64,000 bases of DNA, taken from positions 186,001 through 250,000 of the forward strand of contig CAVQIX010000006.1 of the NCBI GenBank assembly GCA_963712765.1. The letters run 5' to 3'. Shown one piece after another: positions 44,943-53,673 of this stretch. The notes beneath the pieces were generated by a model, which was not told where the DNA came from, made no database searches, and saw only the letters and a list, made by a program, of their open reading frames with translations. Source of the DNA: CAXMST01 sp963712765. Lineage in GTDB: Bacteria > Actinomycetota > Thermoleophilia > Solirubrobacterales > 70-9. How positions within the stretch are numbered: position 1 is the stretch's first letter; each line of letters begins with the position of its first letter. The position numbers and the translations under genes were made by a program.

Positions 44943-45662
44943 CTACCAGCGCAAGGTCGAGACGTCGGCCGGCTCGTTCGGCCGATCGGCGGCGATGCTT
45001 CCGCTGGAAAGCTCGATGATGCGATCGGCGACGTTGGCGATCTCGCGGTTGTGGGTGACGACCAGCACCGCCGTGCCGGCCGAGTGAGTCACCCCGTGCA
45101 GCAGGTCGAGGATCTGCACGCCGGTGGTGAAATCGAGCTCCCCGGTCGGCTCGTCGGCGAGCACGATCGGGTTGCCTGCGGCGAGGGCTCGGGCGATCGC
45201 CACCCGCTGCTGCTCCCCGCCCGAGAGCTCGTGCGGGAAGTGGTCGACGCGATCGCCGAGGCCGACCTGCTCGAGCGTCGTTCTGGCCGCGTCGAGGGCA
45301 TCAGGACGGCCGGCCACGTCGGCCCCGAATCGCACGTTCTCGAGCGCGTTCAGGGCCGGGAACAGGTTGAAGCTCTGAAAGATGAACCCGACGGTGCTCC
45401 GGCGGAACGCGAACAGCTCCCGCCGTTTCGCCTCGGTGATGTCCCGGCCGTCGATCACGATCCGTCCCGCGGTCGGCGTGTCGAGCGCGCCGATCATGTT
45501 GAGCAGGGTCGTCTTGCCGCTGCCGGAGGGTCCGAGGATGACTACGAACTCACCCGGCTCGACCCGCAGGTCGACGGCATCCAGCGCGACCACGGTGCCC
45601 CCGCCGACGGAGTAGCTGCGGGTCACCCCGCGGAGGTCGATCAGCGCCCGGTCCTCCGGCAT
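44943..45662 (-). CDS. ABC transporter ATP-binding protein (MacB/LolD type)
   Basis: About 239 residues with Walker A GPSGSGKTTLLNMIGALD, the Q-loop FIFQSFNLFPALNALENV (LolD/MacB-like), signature LSGGEQQRVAIARAL, Walker B PIVLADEPTGELD, and the H-loop VTHNREIA. It is first in the operon with the FtsX-like permease. ATG 45662 (MPEDRALIDLRGVTRSY) has no clear ribosome site. A GTG 5 codons upstream or the far upstream start are possible. Confidence 0.92.
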   Translation of the reverse strand: MPEDRALIDLRGVTRSYSVGGGTVVALDAVDLRVEPGEFVVILGPSGSGKTTLLNMIGALDTPTAGRIVIDGRDITEAKRRELFAFRRSTVGFIFQSFNLFPALNALENVRFGADVAGRPDALDAARTTLEQVGLGDRVDHFPHELSGGEQQRVAIARALAAGNPIVLADEPTGELDFTTGVQILDLLHGVTHSAGTAVLVVTHNREIANVADRIIELSSGSIAADRPNEPADVSTLRW

Positions 45663-46049
45663 CCGATGCTTGCGCACGTCATCGTGCTCTCCTACGGCGC
45701 CGGGCATGCGACCCACCGTAGGAGTCGGTGGATCGGGCGTCTACCGGGGAAACCCGCGGCGGCGGCGTGGGAGTCCCCGGTAAGGCGACGGAGCGGCCAA
45801 GGCCCTGCTCAGCTGTGCGTCGTGGCGACTTTCCACCGACGCCGCCGGCCGAGCGCGAGTCGGCGCTCTTCTCGCGCGAAAGGGGCCATCACGCGATGGA
45901 GCCTTCTTGCCATGGTCCCGCCATCCTCGGTGTGGGACTCAGGCCGCCGTTCGGCTTGTTCAAGCGGAGCGGCGTGGTGCGGAATGCACGCCCGCGCTCT
46001 GAGCCGCCCCTTCTTGGGCCCCGCAATCGCGCTACCTTGGTCGCAGAGG
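45663..46049. other. Intergenic stretch without recognisable gene
   Basis: A plus-strand frame stays open from GTG 45728, but its product here is Arg/Gly/Pro-rich with no hydrophobic or family pattern, and no ribosome site precedes it. I see only scrambled, lower-quality coding sequence. It is the left border of the gene-debris patch. Confidence 0.5.
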
Positions 46050-46534
46050 CTGAAACGGCGTGGTGCCTGCAGCGCTCACTGGTGCTGACAGCTGCCGGCC
46101 ACGAGCAAGGAGACCCGGCTGCCGCCGGCGCTGCCAAGAGCACGGCCGATGCCGCCCTCGCGCGCTCAGTTCCGATCTCCTACGGCGCAACGGAGAACAC
46201 GCCGACCCGCGTGGTCCTCAACGTGGGTGGCCTGGTGATCCGCGCCGGATGCTCGTCGGGGCCGGACCTATCGATCGTCGCCCAGACAACGGCACCGCTG
46301 TCGAACATCCACATCGGGACGATCAGCGAGGACGGCATCTCTCACGGAAACGGCCTCGACTTCTGGAACGGCGGGGACATCGACCTGGCCCCGGGCGGCG
46401 CCGACGACGACGTCCAGGGCACGCTGACTTACTCCAACGGCGACACCGGCACCGTCGTCACCGTCACCTACTCCATGGCCGAGCTGGTCGCAGACGACAC
46501 GTGCCAGGTTGTCGGGAACGCATTGGTGGTCTAG
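46050..46534 (+). pseudogene. Truncated secreted beta-rich protein
   Basis: The frame carries AAKSTADAALARSVPISYG, VVLNVGGLVIRAGCSSGPDLS and LTYSNGDTGTVVTVTYSMAEL, then stops. Proteins of this type in Solirubrobacterales start with a signal peptide just before the Ala-rich linker. Here the preceding codons are not hydrophobic and no proper start is present. The C-terminal domain looks intact, so the 5' end has been lost or frameshifted. Function of the family is unknown to me. Confidence 0.5.
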
Positions 46535-46535
46535 G

Positions 46536-46610
46536 CGCTGGGGCGAGCTGGCGGCGCTGGGTTGGCGCGACCTGATCCTCGACGGCTCCGAGCCGCGGGT
46601 CCGGGTTCGG
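46536..46610 (+). pseudogene. Tyrosine recombinase (integrase) fragment
   Basis: One frame reads RWGELAALGWRDLILDG then SEPRVRVRG. This corresponds to the first catalytic-Arg box of phage-type tyrosine integrases (typically xLRWGELxALRWxDVDLD). There is no Arg-box II, HxxR or catalytic Tyr nearby on either strand. The remnant directly follows the truncated secreted gene. Confidence 0.5.
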
Positions 46611-46678
46611 GGGGCTGATCGGGCATTTCCCGTTGGCCAAGCCCCCGGTCAACAACACGGTGTCAGACCATAAGCCGC

Positions 46679-46804
46679 GTGGTGGTGACCCTCCCGGGAA
46701 TCCCGGTCGAGCATGGGCATCTCAAAGCGTGTGCCGTACACCCAGGTGTCGTTCAGACCAATTTGAGCCCTCACATGTCGATTTGGTCAACGCTCGGTCT
46801 GCCG
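46679..46804 (+). pseudogene. Short-chain dehydrogenase C-terminal fragment
   Basis: VEHGHLKACAVHPGVVQTNLSPH matches the PGxxxTxx region that follows the active-site helix in SDR enzymes (usually VNALHPGVVxTNL). No Rossmann glycine motif or YxxxK precedes it. The segment from 46,611 to 46,877 holds no other recognisable gene. Confidence 0.45.
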
Positions 46805-46877
46805 GGGGCGCGAGCGGCGAGCCTCGGTTCGGCCCAGCGGGGCGAGCGTATCGACCTCACGCTGCTACGTTGCCCCG

Positions 46878-47990
46878 ATGAAGCCGGCACGCACCCTCGG
46901 TCCCGTTCTGCTCCTGCAGGGGTTGTCGGTGAACCGCCGCCGCCCGGACCTGGAGGCGCTGGCGCGGGAGACACGGCCGGAACGGTTCGTCTGGCGGATC
47001 CTTCCCCACGCTGCTCGTAGCTTCGCCGCGAGCATCGTCGTGCTGCCATCTGATGAGGCCAGGGCCACCGCGGTTGCGTACCTCTACTGCCGGATGCTCG
47101 ACACCTATGAGGATCTCTTCCCTGACCCCGAAGCCCGCGCCGACGAGCTCGAGCGCTTCGCCGCCCGCTTCGGCCGGGACCCGATGCCCGCCCCGACCCC
47201 GATTCCGGCGGATCTCGCCCGCAATGATCGCGACCGGGTTCACCTGCTCCTGGTTGACCGCTGCGAGCACGTCGATGCCGTCTATCGCACGCTCCCCGCC
47301 CAGGTGCAGGAGCGGATCGGCGAACTCGTCGGATCGATGGCCGCCGGCATGGTCTGGTCGACCGAGACGTTCGCCCGCCAGGGCGGTGTCCTGATCGACG
47401 AGGACCAACTCGCCCTCTACTGCCGCAATGTGATCGGCCACCCGGCGGTATTCGTGCTCAACCTCGTCGCCAGCCGCGAGTGCACCGAGCCTGCCCGCGA
47501 GGACGCCTTCCAGGTGAGCGAGATGATCCAGCTCGCGAACGTGACCCGCGACATCGAGACCGACCTGGCACGAGGGATCGGCTACCACCCGGCGTTGAAG
47601 CCCTACCTGGGCGAGGACCCGAAGGGCGGCGAGACCGAGGAGGTCGTCCGTGAGGTCCGTGAGGACTACATGCGGATGGCGCTCGGCCGTGCCGGAGCCT
47701 ATCGCCGGCTCTTCGACGGCCTCGACCTCGGCGGCACGGCGTCGGTGCGGACCGCCGCCGTGCTTATGCTGCTGTTCACGGACCTGCATTACCGGGGCTG
47801 CGCGGAGATCACCGGCCACCGCGCCTGGCCCGGCCCTCGCAGCCGGCTTCAGGTGGTTGCCCGATCGCTGCCATCGGCGTTCTCGCCGCAGTGGGCCGCC
47901 CGTACCGTCCGCAACGTCGAAAGCGACTTCCTAAGCGCCGCCGGCAGGCTGAGCCCGCTCCCGAACCAGGGCGCCGCGGTTCCGGTCTGA
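46878..47990 (+). CDS. Squalene/phytoene synthase-family protein
   Basis: 370 residues. Both aspartate-rich motifs of head-to-head prenyl synthases are present: DTYED at residues 75-79 (after FAASIVVLP and AVAYLYCRMLD) and NVTRDIETDLARG near 220. The QLANVTRDIETD helix and YPALKP-like GYHPALKPYLG also fit. It could condense two farnesyl- or geranylgeranyl-diphosphates. No carotenoid or hopanoid genes are adjacent, so the product is undetermined. It follows the debris region. Confidence 0.88.
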   Translation: MKPARTLGPVLLLQGLSVNRRRPDLEALARETRPERFVWRILPHAARSFAASIVVLPSDEARATAVAYLYCRMLDTYEDLFPDPEARADELERFAARFGRDPMPAPTPIPADLARNDRDRVHLLLVDRCEHVDAVYRTLPAQVQERIGELVGSMAAGMVWSTETFARQGGVLIDEDQLALYCRNVIGHPAVFVLNLVASRECTEPAREDAFQVSEMIQLANVTRDIETDLARGIGYHPALKPYLGEDPKGGETEEVVREVREDYMRMALGRAGAYRRLFDGLDLGGTASVRTAAVLMLLFTDLHYRGCAEITGHRAWPGPRSRLQVVARSLPSAFSPQWAARTVRNVESDFLSAAGRLSPLPNQGAAVPV

Positions 47991-48211
47991 GCGCCCGCCC
48001 GCGCTCGAGCAGAGCCCGGCCCCCCCTCGCCGCGGGCTTAGCGCTTGGTCTTGTGGGTCTTGTACTCAGGCACGTAGCTGCTCGAGGTGACCGGGCCGGG
48101 GGTCAGATCACAGTCATGGTGTTGATGTAGGCAACCGCGGCGAGGGAGGCCGGCGAGACGCCGAGCCAGGGGGAGGCGTCCAGCCGCGGCCCTTGTCTAT
48201 TCTCACCCGCC
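47991..48211. other. Intergenic region with possible broken minus-strand gene end
   Basis: Two minus-strand frames look like adjoining pieces: SPASLAAVAYINTMTVI, ending at a TGA near 48,104, and PGPVTSSSYVPEYKTHKTKR, ending at a TAA near 48,040. A single frameshift would join them, but no family is recognised and nothing upstream continues them. Treat as a remnant or chance. Confidence 0.25.
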
Positions 48212-48421
48212 ATGAGTGACACCAACCACATTGCCGAGGCCGTGATCCAGAGCCTCCGGGAAAAGCCGACCCTGAACACACCAACCCTGATCGCCGGAGG
48301 CGGGATCGTCCCCGATCACGTCGAGCGGCCGGAGATCGAGAAGGCGCTCGCGGCGCTGGTCTCGGAGGGCAAGGTCAAGCACAGAGCGACCGGGTGGAAG
48401 CTGGCCCCAGGCGTGGCCTAG
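48212..48421 (+). CDS. Small winged-helix-like protein
   Basis: 69 residues: HIAEAVIQSLREKPTLNTPT, then IAGGGIVPDHVERPEIEKALAALVSEGKVKHRATGWKLA. The pattern helix, helix, helix, then EGKV..xxGWKL strand pair is that of a minimal winged-helix domain. A DNA-binding role is possible. It is followed 10 bases later by the SpoIIAA-like fragment gene. Confidence 0.65.
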   Translation: MSDTNHIAEAVIQSLREKPTLNTPTLIAGGGIVPDHVERPEIEKALAALVSEGKVKHRATGWKLAPGVA

Positions 48422-48431
48422 GGGGGCCGCG

Positions 48432-48623
48432 ATGATCGAACGGATCGAAGACCTGCCCGCCGGGGTCCTCGGCTTCGAGGGCAAGGGAAAGGTCACCGGC
48501 GAGGGCTACGAGACCTCCCGCCAGATGATCAGGGGCGTCGGCTTCCTGATCCCGGCCGAGGCGCGGGTCGTCGCGACCGCGGAGCTGGAGGCGGCGAAGC
48601 AGTGGGTGGCAGGCAGCCGGTAG
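48432..48623 (+). CDS. Internally deleted SpoIIAA-like protein
   Basis: 63 residues. The start MIERIEDLPAGVLGFEGKGK then VTGEGYET matches the first two strands of SpoIIAA-like (STAS-fold, PF11964 type) proteins. The rest, RQMIRGVGFLIPAEARVV then ELEAAKQWVAG, matches their last helix and strand. The ~55 residues normally between them are missing in frame at about codon 29 (48,516). GGGGGCCGCG precedes the ATG, giving a weak ribosome site. It may be a non-functional deletion product that stays open, or a minimal variant. Confidence 0.6.
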   Translation: MIERIEDLPAGVLGFEGKGKVTGEGYETSRQMIRGVGFLIPAEARVVATAELEAAKQWVAGSR

Positions 48624-48815
48624 TGGCAGGAGCGCTGGTCCGCGGCTGACGGGGCGCGGCGGCGCGGCCGGCCCCCACCCACGAACGCTGCATCGGCGGT
48701 TGAGAGGACGCTGGACGGGCGTCTGCAGATCCGGTCTCTCCTATCTCTGGCCGATCCGTCGCCGATAGGCATCACATGGCATCCAGGCATGAGAGCGAGT
48801 ACCTAGGGGTCATCA

Positions 48816-49010
48816 ATGTGTGACCGTCCGGGCACGGGGATGCTTCGCCTCGACCGCAGGACCGGGAAGCTGCACGGCGTGGTCACCTGCGGCTGCGGAG
48901 AGCGCACGATCCCGATCCCCGAGACAGCCGACGGCCCGCTCAGCATGGGTATCCACTACGAGCCCCGGCCCGAACTGCCCCGACCCCCGTTGCGGCGGCA
49001 CGTTCACTGA
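48816..49010 (+). CDS. Small hypothetical protein
   Basis: 64 residues with AGGGG 8 bases before the ATG. It contains LRLDRRTGKLHGVVTCGCGERTIPIPE, where two close Cys could bind metal, and a Pro/Arg-rich end. The opposite strand is also open. No family is recognised. The preceding 48,624-48,815 stretch shows no gene. Confidence 0.35.
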   Translation: MCDRPGTGMLRLDRRTGKLHGVVTCGCGERTIPIPETADGPLSMGIHYEPRPELPRPPLRRHVH

Positions 49011-49027
49011 CCGCTCGCAGGGCGACC

Positions 49028-49852
49028 TCAGGCCTCAGCGTCCCTCCAGACAACGGGAAAGAGCGGGTGCTCCATCGGCGCTCCTGGCTCCAGCGTCCCG
49101 TCGAGCTCGGGAAAGGGCGGACTGGTCCGATGAGGGCGGGGTGCGTAGCGGACGTCGTCCCCGATCAGCCGCACAGAGAACGCCCGCCTGCGCCGCGGCG
49201 AGCCGGCGGCCGCGTGCAGGGTGAGCATGTTGAAGGCAATCGCATCGCCGGGATTCATCGCCCAGCCGCGGATCTCCCACGATTCACGATCGGCCTCGAT
49301 ATCGGGGACCTCTTCGAGCGCCCCCTCCTCGAAGACCATCGACGTTCCCTCGACGAAGGACCGCGGCATGAACCAGCTGCCGAGATGGGATCCAGCCACG
49401 AACTCGAGCGTGCTCGGCCTCTGAACCGGATCGAGGGGGATCCAGAAGGAGACGGTCTGAGCGCCGTCTATGCAGTAGTAGGGCTGGTCCTGGTGCCAGG
49501 GGCTGCGGTCGAGCGTTCCGGCCTCTTTGACCAGCAGGTGGTCATGAAAGAGGCGGACCTCGCGTGACCCCATCAGCCGGCCGGCGACCTCTCCGAGCGA
49601 CGAATCACGGATCACCCCTTCGTATTCGGGGATCCGTTGCCAGTTGCGGAAGTCCTCGATGAACGCCCCGGGCTCGTCGGGCCTGGTCGCGTTCATCCCC
49701 AACGGACTGAGGTCGGAGAGGTTGCGCTCAACGCCGCGCCTCAGCGCATCGAGATCTGCGCCGCCAAGCACGCCCCGCAGCACGACAGCGCCCTCGCTGC
49801 GGAAGGCGTCGACGAGCGGTTCGTCGAGGGTGAGGGCGTCGGCAGGAGCCAC
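49028..49852 (-). CDS. Phytanoyl-CoA dioxygenase-family protein
   Basis: 274 residues with the Fe(II)/2-oxoglutarate facial triad: HQD in RSPWHQDQPYY (His ~120, Asp ~122) and a distal His in NMLTLHAAAG (~213). An Arg follows in RRRAFSVRLIGDD for 2-oxoglutarate. It hydroxylates a small hydrophobic or amine-type substrate; identity unknown. The start is GTG 49852, whose G is also the last base of the MFS stop (TAGTG), so the two genes are tightly coupled and the carrier may import the substrate. Confidence 0.9.
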   Translation of the reverse strand: MAPADALTLDEPLVDAFRSEGAVVLRGVLGGADLDALRRGVERNLSDLSPLGMNATRPDEPGAFIEDFRNWQRIPEYEGVIRDSSLGEVAGRLMGSREVRLFHDHLLVKEAGTLDRSPWHQDQPYYCIDGAQTVSFWIPLDPVQRPSTLEFVAGSHLGSWFMPRSFVEGTSMVFEEGALEEVPDIEADRESWEIRGWAMNPGDAIAFNMLTLHAAAGSPRRRRAFSVRLIGDDVRYAPRPHRTSPPFPELDGTLEPGAPMEHPLFPVVWRDAEA

Positions 49853-51018
49853 TAGCCCGGCTCCTCGAGCGACCCCCGGACCGGCCTCAGGTTGAGCAGG
49901 CCGGCCGCTGCGACGAACGCAGCCATGACGAGGAAGACCTCGGGACCGGCGCCATCGTCCAGCAACGTTCCGATCACCGGGATCAGGACGACGGGGATCG
50001 CGGTCCCGACCAGGGACATCAGCGCCACCGGCTCGGTCGGATCGCTCGGGTAGAGCTTCTGGGCCTGGATGATGCTCGGGCCGTACGGGACGGCGAAGCC
50101 GATCCCGGCGGCGACGACCGCGAGGCCGGCGAACAGCAGGGCGTCGTCGAGGGCGAGGATCGCGAGTCCGGCCGCGGCAAGCAGCGGCGCCATGCCGACG
50201 AGCAGAGTCGGGCTGACGCCACGATCGGCGAGCTTGCCGCCGACCTCGCGGGCCCCCGCGGAGATGCCGAAGAGGACGAAGCTGAGGATGCCGGCGGTGC
50301 CGACGTCGAGCGAGTTGTCGACGCTGAGATAGTGGACCAGCCAGGTGCCGAGGATCAACGGGATCGCGAATATCGAGATGAACATCGCGCAAAGCCGCCA
50401 GACATCGGCGCTGCGGAAGGCGAGGCGGACGAAGCCCCCTCCCCTCTTCGGCTGGTAGTCAACGGCCGGACTGCGGAGCAGGAAGGGAACCGCAGAGAGC
50501 CCGACGAGCGCTGAGATGACGAAGGTCATGCGCCAGTCAACCCCGCTGTCGATCAGGACCGAGCCGAGACCGAGGCCACCGGCGATCCCGAGCTGAATCG
50601 CCGCGCCAAACAGCGCGACGAGCGAGACCCCGCCGCTGCCCCGCGCGAAGACCGGCCCGGCGACCACCGCGACTCCGATCCCCAGGCCCGCGATCGCCCG
50701 CCCGACCGCGAGCAGAACGACGCTCTCAGCGACCGCGAAGACGAGGTTCCCCAACGCCGCCAGCCCGCAGGCAAGGATCATCGCGCGGATGATCCCGATG
50801 CGATGGATGACATTGGGGCTGCCGAGCGTCCCGGCCGAGGAGAACCCGAAGAACAGGCTCCCCGACAGCAGCCCGATGGCAGTCAGCGTCAGGCCGAACT
50901 CCGTACCCAGGTCTGGGACCGCGGCGCCGACGTTGCCGGCGCCCCAGGCGGTGCCGACGGCCAGCAGGAACACCGCCATGGCGGCGCTCCGGCTCGGTCG
51001 GTGGTCAGTTTCGGGCAT
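49852..51018 (-). CDS. Major facilitator superfamily transporter
   Basis: 388 residues, 12 predicted helices. It has an A-like loop region after helix 2 (LGSPNVIHRIGIIRAMIL), helix 4/5 GLGIGVAVVAGPVFARG, and a repeat in the C-half (AREVGGKLADRGVSP). It resembles the cyanate/nitrate-type CynX/NarK-like MFS group by its AVPDLGTEFGLTLTAIGLLSG start. The substrate may be that of the coupled dioxygenase. The start context is ordinary. Confidence 0.9.
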   Translation of the reverse strand: MPETDHRPSRSAAMAVFLLAVGTAWGAGNVGAAVPDLGTEFGLTLTAIGLLSGSLFFGFSSAGTLGSPNVIHRIGIIRAMILACGLAALGNLVFAVAESVVLLAVGRAIAGLGIGVAVVAGPVFARGSGGVSLVALFGAAIQLGIAGGLGLGSVLIDSGVDWRMTFVISALVGLSAVPFLLRSPAVDYQPKRGGGFVRLAFRSADVWRLCAMFISIFAIPLILGTWLVHYLSVDNSLDVGTAGILSFVLFGISAGAREVGGKLADRGVSPTLLVGMAPLLAAAGLAILALDDALLFAGLAVVAAGIGFAVPYGPSIIQAQKLYPSDPTEPVALMSLVGTAIPVVLIPVIGTLLDDGAGPEVFLVMAAFVAAAGLLNLRPVRGSLEEPG

Positions 51019-51111
51019 CGTGCGGGGCCGTCCGAGCGCGAATCACGCGCTGATCATCCCAGACAGGGACGCGGCCGCTCAGCGGAGCCGCTCGCTCCGC
51101 CGCGAGGAAGG

Positions 51112-52422
51112 TCAGGCGGCGCGCTGGCGACTGCGGCGATTGCCGCGGTGCTTGCGGTTCTGGCTCTGGGAACCGCTGCCGCCTTGATGCTTGCGGCCCT
51201 TGTTGCCGTTGTGGCGGGAGCTGCCGTTGCGCTTGTGACCGCCCTGCTTCGGGCGGCGGCCGTTGCCTCCAACACCATCGCTGCTACCCCCGTTACGACC
51301 GCGGTCGCGGCCGACGCCGGAGTGGAATGCGTCGAGAGCCCCGACGGACTTGGCGATCCCGCGCATCTCACCGTGCTGGTCGGCGAGAACGAAGCTGACG
51401 GCCTCGCCGCTCGCGCCGGCGCGAGCGGTGCGACCGACACGGTGGGTGTAGGTCTCGGCGTCTTCGGGCATGTCGAAGTTGATCACATGGGTGATCTCGG
51501 CCACGTCGATGCCGCGGGCCGCGACATCGGTCGCCACCAGCGCCTGCAGCTCACCCCGCTCGAAGCGGGCGAGCGCCTTCTGACGCTGTGACTGCGACTT
51601 GTCGCCGTGCATCGCGAGGGTCTTGACGCCCTCGTTCTTGAGCTTCTTGACCAGCCGGTCTGCGCCGCGCTTGGTCCGGACGAAGACCAGCGTGCGACCG
51701 CTGTCGCCGTGGTCGAGCTCGTCCATCAGGCTCCGCAGCTTCGCCCCCTGTGAGGGCACCGAGGCGAAGCGGTGGCTGATGTCGACCTTCAGCTCCGTCT
51801 CGGGAGCGTAGGTATGGGTCGCCGGCTTGTAGGTGTAGGCCTCGGCGAGCTTGCCGGTTGCACCCTCGAGCGTGGCCGAGAAGAACAGCGTCTGGCGCTT
51901 GCGCGGGAGCAGCGAGACGATCCTGTCGACGGGGGGCTTGAAGCCCATGTCGAGCATCCGGTCGGCCTCGTCGAGGACGAGCATCCGGATCCGGCCGAGG
52001 TCGATCGCGCGCCGCTCGATCAGGTCCTCGAGGCGCCCGGGCGTGGCGACAACGATGTGTGCCCTCTTGACCGCCTTGATCTGCGGGTGGATGCCGACGC
52101 CGCCGTATACGGCGGCGATCTTCAGCGCCCTGGCATGGCAGATCGAGTGCAGCTCATCGACGATCTGGGAGGCGAGCTCCCTGGTCGGGGCGAGCACGAG
52201 GGCGGCCGGCTTGGGGCCGTTGGAGTCGAGGCGCTCGACGATCGGGACACCGAAGGCGAGCGTCTTGCCGGAGCCGGTCGGAGACTGCACGAGCACGTCG
52301 GTGCCATCGAGGACGTCCTCGATGACGAGCTTCTGGACGGGAAATGGACTGTCGATTCCGCGACTGCGCAGGGCGCGTGCAACGGGATCGGATACGCCGA
52401 GATCGGCGAATGAAACGGACAT
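51112..52422 (-). CDS. DEAD-box RNA helicase (RhlE/CsdA type)
   Basis: 436 residues beginning MSVSFADLGVSDPVARAL with a Q motif (FPVQKLVIEDVL). Other motifs are I SPTGSGKTLAF, Ia PTRELASQ, II LDEADRMLDMGF, III SAT, and V/VI ATDVAARGIDVAEI and HRVGRTARAG. The last ~70 residues are a basic Gly/Asn/Arg/His tail (GHKRNGSSRHNGNKGRKH) for nonspecific RNA binding. It unwinds RNA in cold adaptation, ribosome assembly or decay. AAGGAGC lies 13 bases upstream, and a leader of up to ~290 bases precedes it. Confidence 0.96.
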   Translation of the reverse strand: MSVSFADLGVSDPVARALRSRGIDSPFPVQKLVIEDVLDGTDVLVQSPTGSGKTLAFGVPIVERLDSNGPKPAALVLAPTRELASQIVDELHSICHARALKIAAVYGGVGIHPQIKAVKRAHIVVATPGRLEDLIERRAIDLGRIRMLVLDEADRMLDMGFKPPVDRIVSLLPRKRQTLFFSATLEGATGKLAEAYTYKPATHTYAPETELKVDISHRFASVPSQGAKLRSLMDELDHGDSGRTLVFVRTKRGADRLVKKLKNEGVKTLAMHGDKSQSQRQKALARFERGELQALVATDVAARGIDVAEITHVINFDMPEDAETYTHRVGRTARAGASGEAVSFVLADQHGEMRGIAKSVGALDAFHSGVGRDRGRNGGSSDGVGGNGRRPKQGGHKRNGSSRHNGNKGRKHQGGSGSQSQNRKHRGNRRSRQRAA

Positions 52423-52710
52423 GAGAAAAACTGCTCCTTGTGAGCGTGGGAAAGTATGTAGGGGAGATTCGATAGTCCCCGGAGGGCGCCGTTGTCTGCC
52501 GGTTGCGGCAGTGGCGCTACGAAGAAAGAAGAACCTCTCGAGCGCCCGGATCTCAGCTTCAAACTGCTGTTCGAGGGCTACTCGACGCCGCCAACCGTAG
52601 CACGGGATGACCTCCACCCCCCACTCGACCCGCCCGATCGCCGAATGCAAGGCTGCACGAATGCGCTGCTCAGGGGAATATCGACGTGATCGGAAGGGAA
52701 GCCGGCGAGG
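52423..52710. other. Long intergenic leader between helicase and sulfotransferase
   Basis: 288 bases hold both divergent starts. On the helicase strand a GGGGACTATC..TCTCCCC hairpin lies near 52,459-52,480 and the ribosome site AAGGAGC near 52,436-52,442. DEAD-box helicase genes often have autoregulated or cold-responsive leaders, and the length fits this. No protein frame is convincing. Confidence 0.35.
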
Positions 52711-53673
52711 ATGATCGACCCACCGATCTTCATCGTCGGATGCCAGCGGAGCGGCACCAGCATGCTGCGCGATCTGTTGCGCTCTCATCCCCGGCTCGCG
52801 ATCCCCTCGGAGTCCCATTTCATCCCCGGGCTCTATCGGGCCTGCGGTGATCCGCGATCGTCTCGGGGGGCCGAGCGGCTCGGCGCGCGGCTGCTGCGAC
52901 ACCCGTCAGTTCGCCGCTGGCACCTGGACCTCTACCCCACCGACTTCAGCGGCTGTCGGTCGTTCGCCGCTGCGGTCGGTGTTCTCTACCGGCGATTCGC
53001 CGACGGCCAGGGCCGCGCCCGCTGGGGCGACAAGACGCCCCAGTACGTAACCGAACTGCCGACCCTGCTCGAGATCTTCCCTTCGGCCCGCATCATCCAC
53101 ATCTACCGCGACGGTCGCGACGTAGCGCTCTCGTGGCTCGAGCATCCCCATGGGCCACGGACCATCTACGGGGCCGCCGTCAGCTGGACGGAGGCGGTCA
53201 GCGCCGCCCGACGTGCCGATCTGCCGCGCGAGTCCTACCTCGAGGTCCGCTATGAGTCGCTGCTCGCGGATCCCGCCGAGACGATGCGCGGTGTCTGCGA
53301 GTTCGTCGGCGAGGAGTGGACTGAGGCGACCCTGCGGCCCGCCGATCGGCCCCGCAGTCCGCTGAACGGAAGGACGGTCGGTCGGGGAGCGCCCACAAGG
53401 AGGACGATCGAGGCAGACAACCAAGGAAAGTGGAGGGTGGGAATGGACCCCACGCAGCGGGCCGTGTTCGAATCAGTCGCAGGCGAGTTGCTGATCCGAC
53501 TCGGATACGGAACCGAGTCCCGACGGATCCGGATCCGGTCCGGCCGCAAGTGGCTTTGGGAGGTCGAGAACCGATACCGGACGGCACGCCGCAGGCTCAG
53601 ATTCTCGCGATGGGCAGGACGCGGACCGATGACGCTCGGCCGGGACCTCAAAGCGAGGAGCCGAAATGGCTGA
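52711..53673 (+). CDS. Sulfotransferase family protein (copy 1)
   Basis: 320 residues. The 5'-phosphosulfate loop is IFIVGCQRSGTSMLRDLLRS (residues ~6-25), followed by SESHFIP, WGDKTPQYVTELPTL, and the 3'-phosphate motif RIIHIYRDGRDVALSWLEHP. It transfers sulfate from PAPS to a small molecule, glycan or lipid. It overlaps a close paralogue by 8 bases. No PAPS synthesis genes are nearby. Confidence 0.93.
   Translation: MIDPPIFIVGCQRSGTSMLRDLLRSHPRLAIPSESHFIPGLYRACGDPRSSRGAERLGARLLRHPSVRRWHLDLYPTDFSGCRSFAAAVGVLYRRFADGQGRARWGDKTPQYVTELPTLLEIFPSARIIHIYRDGRDVALSWLEHPHGPRTIYGAAVSWTEAVSAARRADLPRESYLEVRYESLLADPAETMRGVCEFVGEEWTEATLRPADRPRSPLNGRTVGRGAPTRRTIEADNQGKWRVGMDPTQRAVFESVAGELLIRLGYGTESRRIRIRSGRKWLWEVENRYRTARRRLRFSRWAGRGPMTLGRDLKARSRNG

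Noticed and set aside
48813..49007. Minus-strand 64-codon frame
   Set aside because: No ribosome site and no recognisable pattern; the plus-strand frame has a better start context, though it is also weak.
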